Shown here piece after piece: positions 43,888 to 52,637 of a DNA stretch of 64,000 nt; the first letter of the stretch is position 1; every line of letters starts with the position of its first letter. The DNA comes from Marinospirillum alkalitolerans (GTDB lineage: Bacteria > Pseudomonadota > Gammaproteobacteria > Pseudomonadales > Halomonadaceae), in assembly GCF_045055655.1 (NCBI RefSeq), contig NZ_JBANFI010000001.1:62001-126000 (forward strand), in the 5' to 3' direction. Made by a program: the position numbers and the translations under genes. The notes beneath the pieces were generated by a model that worked only from the letters and a program-made list of their open reading frames with translations, did no database searches and was not told the origin of the DNA.

Positions 43888-46443
43888 ATGAGGCTAATCA
43901 AGAATTTATTTAAAACACTCTTTTGGTTGGGGCTGGCCGGTGCCAGTTTGGGTGCGGTGTGGGCATTTGCCATCGTGCTCTATTTTTGGCCGGGCTTGTC
44001 CGATGAGGTGGCGCAGTTGCAGGATGTGGAAACCATGCTGGCTGAGCAGTTGGAAATGCCTTTGCGTATTTATAGCGCAGAGGGCGAATTAATCGCCGAG
44101 TTTGGTGAGCATCGGCGGCGGCGTATTCACTATGATGCGATCCCGCGCACCTATGTTCAGGCCTTGCTGGCGGCAGAGGATGCCAACTTTTATGACCACC
44201 CAGGCGTGGACATTCGTGGGTTATTGCGTGCTTCTGTGCAGCTGGCGAATACAGGGCAGATTCAATCGGGTGGTTCGACCATTACTATGCAGGTGGCGCG
44301 GAACTATCTACTGACGCGAGATCGGACCTTTGCACGTAAGATTCGTGAAATTCTGTTGTCCTTGCGGATGGAGCAGCTGCTCAGTAAAGAGCAGATCCTT
44401 GAACTCTATGTGAACAAGATTTATCTGGGGAATCGTGCTTATGGGATCGTCGCGGCGGCCGAGGTTTACTATGGGCTGCCATTAGAAGAGCTCAGCTTGG
44501 CGCAGACAGCGATGATTGCCGGTCTGCCCAAAGCGCCTTCTGCCTACAACCCACTCGCCAATCCTCAGCGTGCGTTGATCCGCCGTAACTGGATTCTATC
44601 GCGCCTTTATGGCCTTGGGCAGTTAGATGATGCCAGCTATGAGCAGGCCCTGCGTGCGCCAATTACAGCGCGTTTTCATCCGCCTGAGCGAGATTTGGAT
44701 GCGCCCTATGTTGCCGAGGCTGCTCGTTTAGAAGCGCTGGCTTTGTTTGGTGATCAAACCTATACCCGCGGTTTGCATGTCTACACTTCAATTCAAGCTG
44801 AGCAACAGCGCGCAGCCAACCGAGCGATTAACCAAGGCATCTTGGATTATGACCAGCGTCGCGGCTGGCGAGGTGTTGAACGCAGTGATATCCCGCTGGT
44901 TGAAGAAACCAGCCAGGATCTGGATGCGGATGCGCTGGCTGAGCTGGAAGCCACTGAATCCGGTATGGCCGATATTCGCCAAGCGTTGGTTGATCCACGT
45001 GCTGAGCGCTTGCGTGCTGAGCTGGGTGTGGATGTCAGCAGCTGGTTGCGCGTCTTGGATCGCACGCGCGTGGTTGGTGAGTTACAACCGGCTATCGTAC
45101 TTGAATCCAGTGCAGAAGAAATTCGTGCACTGGCACGCGGAGGGCAGGTCGTGACACTGCCCAGCGCTGCTTTTAGCTGGGCGGGGCGTTACCACTCGCC
45201 CTTCTGGAAAGATCGCAATCCCTTGCCGGGCCATCGTTTAGCCAGTCGTGGTGATTTGATCCGCTTGCGTCCGAATGATGATCCTGATTTACCCTGGGTT
45301 TTGGCCCAGCTGCCTCGATTGGAAGCAGCGCTGATCGCGCATGACACCGCGACGGGGCAGATTACCGCGATGGTCGGTGGATTTGATTTTAATCAAAGCC
45401 GTTTTAATCGTGCCCAGCAGGCCGATCGTCAGGCAGGCTCGGTCTTTAAGCCTTTTATTTATCTTGCAGCCTTAGAGCGAGGTTATACCCCGGCGACGAT
45501 TATCAATGATGCGCCGATCGTGTTTGAAGATGCTCAGTTAGAAGAAGCCTGGCGGCCCCGTAACTCCAGCGGCACCTTCTATGGACCCACGACGCTGAGA
45601 GAAGGCTTGTTCCGATCGCGCAATCTGGTCTCGATTCGTGTTTTAGAGTATGTCGGTATTCGCCCAGCTTTGCAGTATCTGGCTCGCTTCGGATTTGAGA
45701 CAGAGAGCTTTGCACGTGATCTTTCGCTGGCCTTGGGCAGCGCAGTCGTGACACCAGAGCAGATGAATCAGGCCTATGCTGCCTTAGCCAATGGTGGCTA
45801 TGCGGTGCATTCGCATCTGATCACTCGGATTGAAGACAGTGATGGCGAGATCCTTTTTCAGCCGATTCAACCGCGTGTGTGCCGTAATTGCAGCGCAGAG
45901 CAAACCACGCTGCGTCTACAAGGGCGCGAGTATCCGGTTGCTGAACGCATCGCCGATGAGCGCGCGGTCTTTACGATGCATTCGATCCTGCGTGATGTGA
46001 TCGATGATGGCACAGGCCGGCGGGCACAGGTTTTAGAGCGGAGTGATCTGCGTGGCAAAACAGGCACCACCAATGATCTGCGTGATACCTGGTTTGCAGG
46101 TTTTAATCGTGATCTGGCGGTGACGGTGTGGGCTGGTTTTGATCAGCCTTCTTCAACCGGTGAATATGGCGCCAACCTCGCGCTGCCGATGTGGATTAAC
46201 TTTATGCGTGTGGCGCTGGCAGGCGAGCCAGAGCGTGAGATGGAGCGTCCGCCTGGCATGGTGACCGTCAGGATTGATCCCACAACTGGTGAGCGTGCTC
46301 GCCCTGGTGCGGCCGGAAGTGTCTTTGAGGTTTTCTATCAAGAAAGAGCCCCTGCACCCTTAACCAGCGACCCGGTGCGTCCTACGGAGCCAGATGGCTC
46401 GCCAGCTGAAGCTATCTTCTCCGCACCGGAAGCCTTGTTTTAA
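43888..46443 (+). CDS. mrcA: penicillin-binding protein 1A
   Basis: An 851-residue bifunctional class A PBP, anchored by one N-terminal helix (about residues 12-34). Transglycosylase domain: catalytic Glu97 in AAEDANFYDHPG, GGSTITMQVARN, and KEQILELYVNKIYLGN. An OB-like insert and the transpeptidase domain follow, with Ser518-x-x-Lys521 (GSVFKPF), the SRN motif in FRSRNLVSIR, and KTGTTND near the C terminus. It makes peptidoglycan glycan strands and cross-links. Divergent from pilMNOPQ, as in Pseudomonas. The ATG at 43888 is preceded by TGGAG. Confidence 0.97.
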   Translation: MRLIKNLFKTLFWLGLAGASLGAVWAFAIVLYFWPGLSDEVAQLQDVETMLAEQLEMPLRIYSAEGELIAEFGEHRRRRIHYDAIPRTYVQALLAAEDANFYDHPGVDIRGLLRASVQLANTGQIQSGGSTITMQVARNYLLTRDRTFARKIREILLSLRMEQLLSKEQILELYVNKIYLGNRAYGIVAAAEVYYGLPLEELSLAQTAMIAGLPKAPSAYNPLANPQRALIRRNWILSRLYGLGQLDDASYEQALRAPITARFHPPERDLDAPYVAEAARLEALALFGDQTYTRGLHVYTSIQAEQQRAANRAINQGILDYDQRRGWRGVERSDIPLVEETSQDLDADALAELEATESGMADIRQALVDPRAERLRAELGVDVSSWLRVLDRTRVVGELQPAIVLESSAEEIRALARGGQVVTLPSAAFSWAGRYHSPFWKDRNPLPGHRLASRGDLIRLRPNDDPDLPWVLAQLPRLEAALIAHDTATGQITAMVGGFDFNQSRFNRAQQADRQAGSVFKPFIYLAALERGYTPATIINDAPIVFEDAQLEEAWRPRNSSGTFYGPTTLREGLFRSRNLVSIRVLEYVGIRPALQYLARFGFETESFARDLSLALGSAVVTPEQMNQAYAALANGGYAVHSHLITRIEDSDGEILFQPIQPRVCRNCSAEQTTLRLQGREYPVAERIADERAVFTMHSILRDVIDDGTGRRAQVLERSDLRGKTGTTNDLRDTWFAGFNRDLAVTVWAGFDQPSSTGEYGANLALPMWINFMRVALAGEPEREMERPPGMVTVRIDPTTGERARPGAAGSVFEVFYQERAPAPLTSDPVRPTEPDGSPAEAIFSAPEALF

Positions 46444-46553
46444 TTCAAGATCCAGCCCCTTGCTCTGGGGTTGCGTGCTGGTGCTGATGCCAGAGCAGGG
46501 ATGTCTCAAGAAAAGGGCCGCTCAGGCATCAGCCAGCAATAAAAACCAGCAAT

Positions 46554-46585
46554 AAAAAAAGAGACCCGAAGGTCTCTTTTTTTGT
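46554..46585. terminator. bidirectional terminator between mrcA and the malic enzyme gene
   Basis: AAAAAAAGAGACC / GGTCTCTTTTTTT with a CGAA loop. A and T runs flank both sides, fitting the convergent genes. Confidence 0.92.
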
Positions 46586-46604
46586 GGCTCAACGGCATGA
46601 AAAC

Positions 46605-47876
46605 TTAGTTGCCGTAGACGTCCTGAATGCTCTTCAGTGGGTAGTGTGCTGGATAGGGGAGGCGTGCTACACCGCTATCTACCGCTGCCTTAGCAACAGC
46701 GCTTGACACCGCACCTAACAGACGCGCATCCATAGGCTTGGGAATAATATAGTCTGGGCCAAAGCTTAAGGATTCCAGCTCATAGGCATCCAGTACTTCC
46801 TGAGGCACAGGCTCTTTGGCCAGATCTTTCAACGCATTAACAGCAGCGACTTTCATCTCTTCATTGATGGCTGAAGCGCGGACATCTAAAGCGCCACGGA
46901 AGATGAAAGGGAAGCCCAGTACGTTGTTGACCTGGTTTGGATAGTCAGAGCGGCCAGTTGCCATCATCACGTCATCGCGCGTGGCGTGGGCCAGCTCAGG
47001 TGAGATTTCTGGATCAGGGTTGGAGCAAGCAAAGACGATGGGGTTGGCTGCCATCTTCTTGAGCTGCTCTGCGCTGAGCAGATCAGGGCCAGACAGACCA
47101 ACAAAGACATCCGCGCCATCAATCGCATCATCAAGAGTGCGCTTGTCGGTGTCATTCGCGAACATGGCTTTGTATTGATTGAGATCATCACGGCCAGAGT
47201 GAATAACGCCCTTGCGATCCAGCATATAGATGTTTTCACGCTTCATACCGCAAGCGACCAGCAGCTTCATACAAGCAATAGCAGCCGCGCCCGCGCCTAG
47301 GCACACAATCTTGGCTTCTTCGATCTTTTTGTTGGCCAGTTCAAGCGCATTGATCATGCCCGCAGCGGTCACGATTGCCGTACCATGCTGGTCATCGTGG
47401 AAGACAGGAATGTTGCACTGCTCGATCAGGGTGCGTTCAATTTCAAAGCACTCAGGTGCCTTGATGTCTTCGAGGTTGATGCCGCCATAGGTATCAGCAA
47501 TGCGTGCGACGGTATCAATAAAGGCTTGTGGGCTTTCAGCGTTGACTTCAACATCCACTGAGTTGATGCCAGCAAAGCATTTGAACAGCACGCCCTTGCC
47601 TTCCATAACGGGTTTTGACGCCAGTGGGCCAAGATTACCTAGGCCAAGAATGGCGGTGCCATCAGAGATCACAGCCACCAGGTTGCCCTTGCCAGTGTAC
47701 TTATAAGCCAGTTCTGGATCTTTGGCGATTTCACGCACAGGCTCAGCAACACCTGGGCTATAAGCGAGAGCGAGGTCTTTGGCCGTGGCAGTGGGTTTGG
47801 TCAGTTCAACGCTGAGTTTGCCGGGGATGGGCAGAGCATGATAATCCAACGCTGCTTGTTTCTTATCTTGAGACAT
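46605..47876 (-). CDS. malic enzyme (oxaloacetate-decarboxylating, short form)
   Basis: Predicted 423 residues from the ATG at 47876 (MSQDKKQAALDYHAL); the frame is open 18 codons upstream but that part looks untranslated. It makes pyruvate, CO2 and NAD(P)H from malate. Conserved: LALAYSPGVAEPVREIAKD, SDGTAILGLGNLGP, the metal-binding LEDIKAPECFEIE, VFHDDQHGTAIV, and the dinucleotide fold CLGAGAAAIACMKLL. The C-terminal phosphotransacetylase-like domain of long MaeB is absent, so this is the short prokaryotic type. Cofactor preference cannot be read with certainty. Confidence 0.95.
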   Translation of the reverse strand: MSQDKKQAALDYHALPIPGKLSVELTKPTATAKDLALAYSPGVAEPVREIAKDPELAYKYTGKGNLVAVISDGTAILGLGNLGPLASKPVMEGKGVLFKCFAGINSVDVEVNAESPQAFIDTVARIADTYGGINLEDIKAPECFEIERTLIEQCNIPVFHDDQHGTAIVTAAGMINALELANKKIEEAKIVCLGAGAAAIACMKLLVACGMKRENIYMLDRKGVIHSGRDDLNQYKAMFANDTDKRTLDDAIDGADVFVGLSGPDLLSAEQLKKMAANPIVFACSNPDPEISPELAHATRDDVMMATGRSDYPNQVNNVLGFPFIFRGALDVRASAINEEMKVAAVNALKDLAKEPVPQEVLDAYELESLSFGPDYIIPKPMDARLLGAVSSAVAKAAVDSGVARLPYPAHYPLKSIQDVYGN

Positions 47877-47979
47877 GAAGTTATTCACTATATAAAAAGT
47901 TTGAAAAAAAGAGAGGTTTGAACCTGCCATCCAGTGGGCTTGTGGCGATGCTGAACAGAGGTTTAACTAAGGTCTAATG

Positions 47980-48008
47980 AGCATATATAAAAATGCACTG
48001 GCCCACAA
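47980..48008 (-). promoter_or_regulatory. malic enzyme gene promoter
   Basis: Minus strand: -35 TTGTGG, exact 17-bp spacer, -10 TATGCT, about 100 bp before the ATG. Confidence 0.5.
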
Positions 48009-48090
48009 GCGGCGAAGTGTCGCCAGCGCGAGGCTTCTTTCTTCTCTGTTCTTTTTGGTTGAGTGAATAACCTTGAAGTCAGTCAAAAGA

Positions 48091-48120
48091 CGAAAAAAAA
48101 CCAGAAGCTGGGCTTCTGGT
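48091..48120 (-). terminator. rpmE terminator
   Basis: Minus strand: ACCAGAAGC / GCTTCTGGT, 3-nt loop, then eight T. Confidence 0.92.
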
Positions 48121-48144
48121 CTTGATCTCACCGGCGAAGGTGGA

Positions 48145-48360
48145 TTACTTGGTGCTGCGGTTGCCGAAACGCTTAGAGAAGCGCTCAACACGACCACCAG
48201 TGGTAGCTTGCTTCTGCTTACCAGTGTAGAAAGGGTGGCAGTTAGAGCAAACGTCCAGCGCGATTGCGCTTTCGCCGAGTGTGGATTGAATTTCAAAAGT
48301 GTTGCCGCAAGTGCAGGTGGCTGCAACAGTTTTGTATTCTGGGTGAATGCCTTGTTTCAT
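48145..48360 (-). CDS. rpmE: 50S ribosomal protein L31 (zinc-binding form)
   Basis: A 71-residue ribosomal protein beginning MKQGIHPEYKTVAATCTCGN. The four zinc ligands of the C+ type are present (CTC...CSNC), so this is the zinc-containing paralogue rather than the zinc-free YkgM type. The ATG at 48360 has AGGCTT upstream and fixes the start; the frame extends further but only through the leader. It is divergent from priA, as in Pseudomonas, and has its own promoter and terminator. Confidence 0.97.
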   Translation of the reverse strand: MKQGIHPEYKTVAATCTCGNTFEIQSTLGESAIALDVCSNCHPFYTGKQKQATTGGRVERFSKRFGNRSTK

Positions 48361-48441
48361 GTTAAGCCTCGCTAGCGCTGTGCCGCCACTTGATCTGATG
48401 TCAAGCACCGCACAGGGTGTCAATGGAATGAAAGGTGGCGT

Positions 48442-48470
48442 ATTCTAGCAGAGCTTATTCTAACTACCAA
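48442..48470 (-). promoter_or_regulatory. rpmE promoter, extended -10 type
   Basis: Minus strand: -35 TTGGTA, 17-bp spacer, TGC before -10 TAGAAT (extended -10). Start about 75 bp before rpmE. It overlaps the 5' side of priA. Confidence 0.65.
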
Positions 48471-48488
48471 CCTCTAAATGCACTGCTC

Positions 48489-50708
48489 ATGCCCCTGATT
48501 CAAGTCGCTTTGCCCACTCCCTTAAGACGCCTCTTTGACTACTGGCCCGCAGCTGGTCAGGGCTTACCTCAGCCAGGTGGGCGCGTACTGGTGCCCTTTG
48601 GGCGGCGTCAGCTGGTGGGTGTGGTGATGGGTTCGACTGACCAGAGCGATATTGAGCCTGCGAAGCTAAAGGCTGCGTTGAGCTATTTAGACACCGCGCC
48701 ACTTTTTCAACCCGCGGATTTGCGTTTATTGCGCTGGGTGGCGCGTTATTATCATCATCCCGTGGGAGAGGTGATACAGCTGGCTTTGCCTGCTTTGTTA
48801 CGCCAAGGGCAGGGTGTGCATCCAGCGCAAGATCCACGTTGGCAGCTGACACCCCACGGTCAGCAAGAAGAGCTGGCGGCTCTAGGACGTGCTCAGCTGC
48901 AAAAAGCCTTGATCGAGCAGCTTCGGGCCGCCCCCCATCCAATGACGCAAAAAGCCTTGCAAGCTGCTGGTTTTTCCACTGCGGTCATCAAGGCACTGGC
49001 TGACAAGGGTTGGATTGCGCCTTTCATCTTACCCAAGACGAGCCTGCCCCAATTGGCTCCAGCGCCAAGTCGCAGTGTGCTGGCTGATGTACCGCTGAAT
49101 CTCACCGCAGAGCAAAAACAAGTGGTGCAAGCGATCTTGCCCCAGTTGCAGCGTTTTCATGTTCATTTGATACAAGGTGTGACTGGCAGTGGTAAAACCG
49201 AAGTTTACCTGCATCTGATTCAACAGGTGTTGGAGCAGGGGCGTCAGGCGCTGGTGTTAATTCCTGAAATTGGCCTCACCCCACAAACGCTGGCCCGCTT
49301 TCAAAAGCGTTTTAATCGCACTGTGGTGGCCTTGCACTCTGGGCTGAATGATCGTGAGCGGCTGGATGCCTGGCGACAGGCGATGGAGGGGCAGGCGGCC
49401 ATTGTGCTCGGTACCCGCTCTGCTGTTTTTACGCCTCTGCCTAAGCTAGGGCTGATTTTGATTGATGAGGAGCATGATGCCTCGTTCAAACAGCAAGATA
49501 GCGTGCGCTACCATGCGCGTGATGTGGCGATAGTGCGTGCACAGCAGCAGAAAATCCCGATTATTTTAGGTTCTGCAACGCCTTCTTTAGAGAGTCTGGC
49601 CAAGGTGGAGGCAGGGCTTTATCAGGTGCATTACCTGCATCAGCGCCCCCAGCAGCAAGAACCGCCACAGCCCAAGCTGCTTGAGATCCGCAGTCGTCGC
49701 CTAGAGGGTGGCTTTTCTGAGCCTTTATTGAGCAATATTCAAAAGCACCTTGATGCAGGCCATCAGGCATTGGTCTTGCTCAATCGGCGTGGCTATGCGC
49801 CGGTGTTGATGTGTTCATCTTGTGGCTGGATTGCGGGCTGCCGACATTGTGATGCGCGGATGACATGGCACCGTGAACCGGCCCGCTTGCATTGTCATCA
49901 CTGTGATCATCAGCAGCCGATTCCGAGTGCCTGCCCTGTCTGTAGCCATTCACCCTTATTGCCGCTGGGTTCAGGGACAGAGCGAGCAGAGGAAACCCTT
50001 CAAACGCGCTTTCCTGATGTGCCGATTATTCGTATGGATCGTGACAGTGTGCGTGGCAAAACGGCTCTGCAGTCTAAGTTGGATCAAATACATCATGCTG
50101 GCCCTGCGATCTTGCTTGGCACACAAATGCTGGCCAAGGGGCACCATTTTCCGCTGGTCACCTTGGCCACGCTGCTGGATGCCGATTATGGACTCTACTC
50201 GAGCGATCCGCGTGCAATAGAAAGAACCGCGCAGCTGATCACTCAAGTGGCTGGGCGAGCCGGTCGTGAACAAGAGGGTGAAGTAATCATCCAAACCTAC
50301 CATAGCGATGATCCACGCTTGATCAAGCTTTGTGCGCAGGGTTATGCCGCCCTGGCGCAGGATTTATTGCAGGAAAGGCGTCAACTAGGCTGGGCGCCCT
50401 ATACCTTTTTGGCCTTATGGCGCGCTGAATCTCCGCAAAAAGAAAGAGTGGAAGCCTTTATGCAGGCCCTGGCAGGCACGGCACAAGAGCTGGCCTGTGC
50501 TGATTTTTTGCAGTTACAACGCCTCGGCCCAGTGCCCGCGCCGATGGAAAGACGCCAAGGCCGCTATCATATGCAATTCTTGCTATTGGCCCAGCAGCGC
50601 TCGGTATTGCATCAACAGGTAGAGCTGTTGCTCGATTGGTGTGAGTTGCAGCCCTTGGCGCGTCAAGTGCGCTGGTCGGTGGATATTGATCCAGAGGATT
50701 TGTTTTAG
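48489..50708 (+). CDS. priA: primosomal replication restart helicase PriA
   Basis: A 739-residue 3'-5' helicase that reloads the replisome at stalled forks. The ATG at 48489 gives the conserved MPLIQVALPTPLRRLFDYW start; upstream in-frame codons overlap the rpmE promoter and are rejected. Walker A GVTGSGKTEVYL (about residue 233), DEEHD box (LILIDEEHDASFKQ), helicase motif LLNRRGYAP, and the zinc-binding cysteines CSSCGWIAGCRHCDARM and CHHCDHQQPIPSACPVC. It is 33 bp upstream of the HIT-family gene. Confidence 0.97.
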   Translation: MPLIQVALPTPLRRLFDYWPAAGQGLPQPGGRVLVPFGRRQLVGVVMGSTDQSDIEPAKLKAALSYLDTAPLFQPADLRLLRWVARYYHHPVGEVIQLALPALLRQGQGVHPAQDPRWQLTPHGQQEELAALGRAQLQKALIEQLRAAPHPMTQKALQAAGFSTAVIKALADKGWIAPFILPKTSLPQLAPAPSRSVLADVPLNLTAEQKQVVQAILPQLQRFHVHLIQGVTGSGKTEVYLHLIQQVLEQGRQALVLIPEIGLTPQTLARFQKRFNRTVVALHSGLNDRERLDAWRQAMEGQAAIVLGTRSAVFTPLPKLGLILIDEEHDASFKQQDSVRYHARDVAIVRAQQQKIPIILGSATPSLESLAKVEAGLYQVHYLHQRPQQQEPPQPKLLEIRSRRLEGGFSEPLLSNIQKHLDAGHQALVLLNRRGYAPVLMCSSCGWIAGCRHCDARMTWHREPARLHCHHCDHQQPIPSACPVCSHSPLLPLGSGTERAEETLQTRFPDVPIIRMDRDSVRGKTALQSKLDQIHHAGPAILLGTQMLAKGHHFPLVTLATLLDADYGLYSSDPRAIERTAQLITQVAGRAGREQEGEVIIQTYHSDDPRLIKLCAQGYAALAQDLLQERRQLGWAPYTFLALWRAESPQKERVEAFMQALAGTAQELACADFLQLQRLGPVPAPMERRQGRYHMQFLLLAQQRSVLHQQVELLLDWCELQPLARQVRWSVDIDPEDLF

Positions 50709-50741
50709 ATTTTGATGATCACAAGCACAAAGGAGTTTTTG

Positions 50742-51185
50742 ATGTCTTTTATTCTGGATGCTCGGCTGGAGCAAGATTCTTTACACCTTGCTGATCTACC
50801 CTTGTGTCAGCTGCGCTTAAGTCATGATGCGCGTTATCCTTGGCTGCTTTTGGTGCCGCGATTGGCCAAGGTGAGTGAAGTTTTTGATTTGAGCGCCGAA
50901 CAGCAAGCGCAGTTATGGCAAGAGGTCAGCAGCGTCAGTGCTCTATGGCAGTGTGTGACGGCTGCAGATAAGATCAATATTGCCACCTTGGGGAATGTTG
51001 TGGCGCAGTTGCATGTGCATGTGGTTGCCCGTTTTCAAACCGATGCGGCTTGGCCGGCACCTATCTGGGGGCGAGGTGAGGCAGAAGTCTATCCAGCAGA
51101 GATGCAGCAGAATTTGATCGCTCTTCTCAAGCAAGAAGTCTTGAAAAAGGAAACCACAGCGCAGCATTGGACCTGGTTGGTGTGA
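50742..51185 (+). CDS. HIT-domain protein
   Basis: A 147-residue histidine-triad-like protein (start ATG at 50742 with AGGAG upstream). The motif is QLHVHVVARF followed by AAWPAPIWG: the third His of the classic HxHxH is replaced by Val, as in a subgroup of proteobacterial HIT proteins, so nucleotide hydrolase activity is uncertain. N-terminal LPLCQLRLSHDARYPWLLLVPR matches that subgroup. The TGA stop lies within the end of the TnpB element, so the last residue or two may have been altered by insertion. Confidence 0.9.
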   Translation: MSFILDARLEQDSLHLADLPLCQLRLSHDARYPWLLLVPRLAKVSEVFDLSAEQQAQLWQEVSSVSALWQCVTAADKINIATLGNVVAQLHVHVVARFQTDAAWPAPIWGRGEAEVYPAEMQQNLIALLKQEVLKKETTAQHWTWLV

Positions 51186-51400
51186 CTGCTCCCCGCCCTC
51201 AGCACTCAAGCGCGAGGCTTCCAACTTCTCAGGCAGCGACTGGTGCGTGACCAGATTGACGCTTGCCTCCATTGGCAGAGACCGACAGTCCTGCGGCCTT
51301 TAATTTCAAAATACCTTGCGCCTTGATATTTAAGGCTGCATTGATATCTCGATCATGCTCTACCAAACAAGCTTGACACTGCCAATCGCGCACTTTCAGT
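51163..51400 (-). ncRNA. predicted omega RNA (guide RNA) of the TnpB element
   Basis: TnpB enzymes use an RNA from the 3' end of their own gene plus the element's right end, with the guide taken from flanking DNA. Downstream of the tnpB stop, the minus strand has GAAGCCTCGCGCTTGAG, then GCGGGGAGCAGTCAC, the look of the structured right end in IS605/IS1341-type elements. The guide would be the next ~16-20 nt, antisense to the end of the HIT gene (below 51181). The 5' limit is a guess. Confidence 0.45.
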
Positions 51401-52560
51401 GACAACGCCTCCAGCCTGTATCCACAGCAAGAACAGGTCTTGGAGCTGGCAAACCACTGGTCAATTTTAACCAGATGCTTGCCTTGCTCTTTGGCCTTGT
51501 ATTCAAGCTTTTGGATCAAGCTTGACCAGCTGGCATCGGCAATGTGCTTCGACAGCTTCTTGTTCTTCAGCATATTTTTGACTTTCAGTGTCTCGACAAT
51601 CACCGCTTGGTTTTCGTCAATAAGTTGTCGAGACAGCTTGTGCTGAAAATCAGCACGAGCATTCGCCAGACGCTGATGCGCCTTGGCCAGTTTGAGTCGC
51701 GCTTTTGCACGACCCTTACTGCCTTTTTTGCAGCGTGATAAGGCTTTCTGTTTACGGCGTAGATTCGCACTGGCTTTCTTCAAAAAGCGTGGATTTGGTT
51801 TTTTCTTGCCACTGGAGTCAATGATGAGGTGTGTTAAACCCATATCCAGTCCGAGCACTTGATCTTCATTCAGGCTTTGAATGGGTGCAGGGGCTTCTTG
51901 CCCATCGTCATGCAGCAGCGATGCGTAGTATTCGCCCGTCACGGTGCGGGATAAGGTGATGCTTTTCAGCTTGCCACTCAGCTCACGATGAATTTGCGCT
52001 TTGATCGGCTCTAGCTTGGGCACTTTGATCCAGTTTTCGCCTGTACTGACATTCATGCAGTGATAGCTGGATTGCTTGCCGTGTTTGCGCTTGAACTTGG
52101 GGTAACGGGCAGGCAGTTTGGGATCGAAAAAACGCTGAAAAGCTTGATCAAGATTGATGCAGGCCTGCTGCAAGGCAATCGAGTCAAAATCCTTGAGCCA
52201 GTGATATTTGCGTGACTTCTTCGCCACGGCCAACAACGGCTTAAGGTCTTTCTTGGCCTTCAATTTCAGGCCATGGCGCATATATTGTGAGCTGATGATA
52301 TGCAACGCCTTGTTGTACGCAAAGCGCACAGCGCCGAACTGACGGTTGAGAAACTCCGCCTGCTCAGGTGTGGGATAAATGCGTACTTTCGTTGCTTTGA
52401 TCATACTGTGGATAATGCCAGTCTTTTCTATGAGCAACAACCTGTGACTGCTTTGCAGTCTCCGCTTATATCACTGCCCGAATGGGCGATGGTTGACGCG
52501 GTCTTTGCTAATACTTCGCGTGGTTTCAATGCAGGTTCTTAAGCAGTGCAGCTAAGCACT
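51181..52560 (-). mobile_element. solitary TnpB element (IS605/IS1341 type, no tnpA)
   Basis: Contains one gene, tnpB, with no tnpA transposase in the window. The decamer TGTGACTGCT occurs at 51181-51190 (right end) and again at 52443-52452 on the left side, in direct orientation. On the left side GACTGC-AAA-GCAGTC and GCCC-ATTC-GGGC hairpins are seen. The outer left limit is uncertain; a palindrome CAGTGC-AGCTAA-GCACTG at 52543-52560 may be outside or at the end. Without TnpA it depends on a transposase in trans. Confidence 0.65.
51229..52404 (-). CDS. tnpB: TnpB RNA-guided endonuclease (IS605 OrfB family)
   Basis: Predicted 391 residues from the ATG at 52404 (MIKATKVRIYPTPEQ); twelve more in-frame codons upstream are unlikely. 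It starts with the conserved KVRIYPTPEQ...FGAVRFAYNKAL. The RuvC triad is intact: Asp187 (GLDMG), Glu271 (VIVETLKVKNM), Asp353 (DRDINAALNI). Zinc finger cysteines CSCCG and CQAC are present. A basic region KKGSKGRAKARLKLAKAHQRL fits nucleic-acid binding. Length and motifs match functional TnpB proteins, which cleave DNA next to a short TAM under RNA guidance. It is inserted between the HIT gene and the porin gene. Nothing looks degenerate. Confidence 0.92.
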   Translation of the reverse strand: MIKATKVRIYPTPEQAEFLNRQFGAVRFAYNKALHIISSQYMRHGLKLKAKKDLKPLLAVAKKSRKYHWLKDFDSIALQQACINLDQAFQRFFDPKLPARYPKFKRKHGKQSSYHCMNVSTGENWIKVPKLEPIKAQIHRELSGKLKSITLSRTVTGEYYASLLHDDGQEAPAPIQSLNEDQVLGLDMGLTHLIIDSSGKKKPNPRFLKKASANLRRKQKALSRCKKGSKGRAKARLKLAKAHQRLANARADFQHKLSRQLIDENQAVIVETLKVKNMLKNKKLSKHIADASWSSLIQKLEYKAKEQGKHLVKIDQWFASSKTCSCCGYRLEALSLKVRDWQCQACLVEHDRDINAALNIKAQGILKLKAAGLSVSANGGKRQSGHAPVAA

Positions 52561-52637
52561 GTTTTCTCTCAATAGAGGCGCTGCAAAGCCTTCCTTGGCG
52601 TCAATGAAGTAAAAGAAAACCTTCCTTGGTCTGGCGC

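Noticed and set aside
46500..46560. CCAGCAATAAAAA repeated twice before the mrcA terminator as a CRISPR-like repeat
   Set aside because: Only two short copies 14 bp apart, no spacers or cas genes; A-rich chance repeat.
52300..52542. Plus-strand frame overlapping the start of tnpB
   Set aside because: Antisense to the TnpB N terminus and the element left end; no RBS or protein features.
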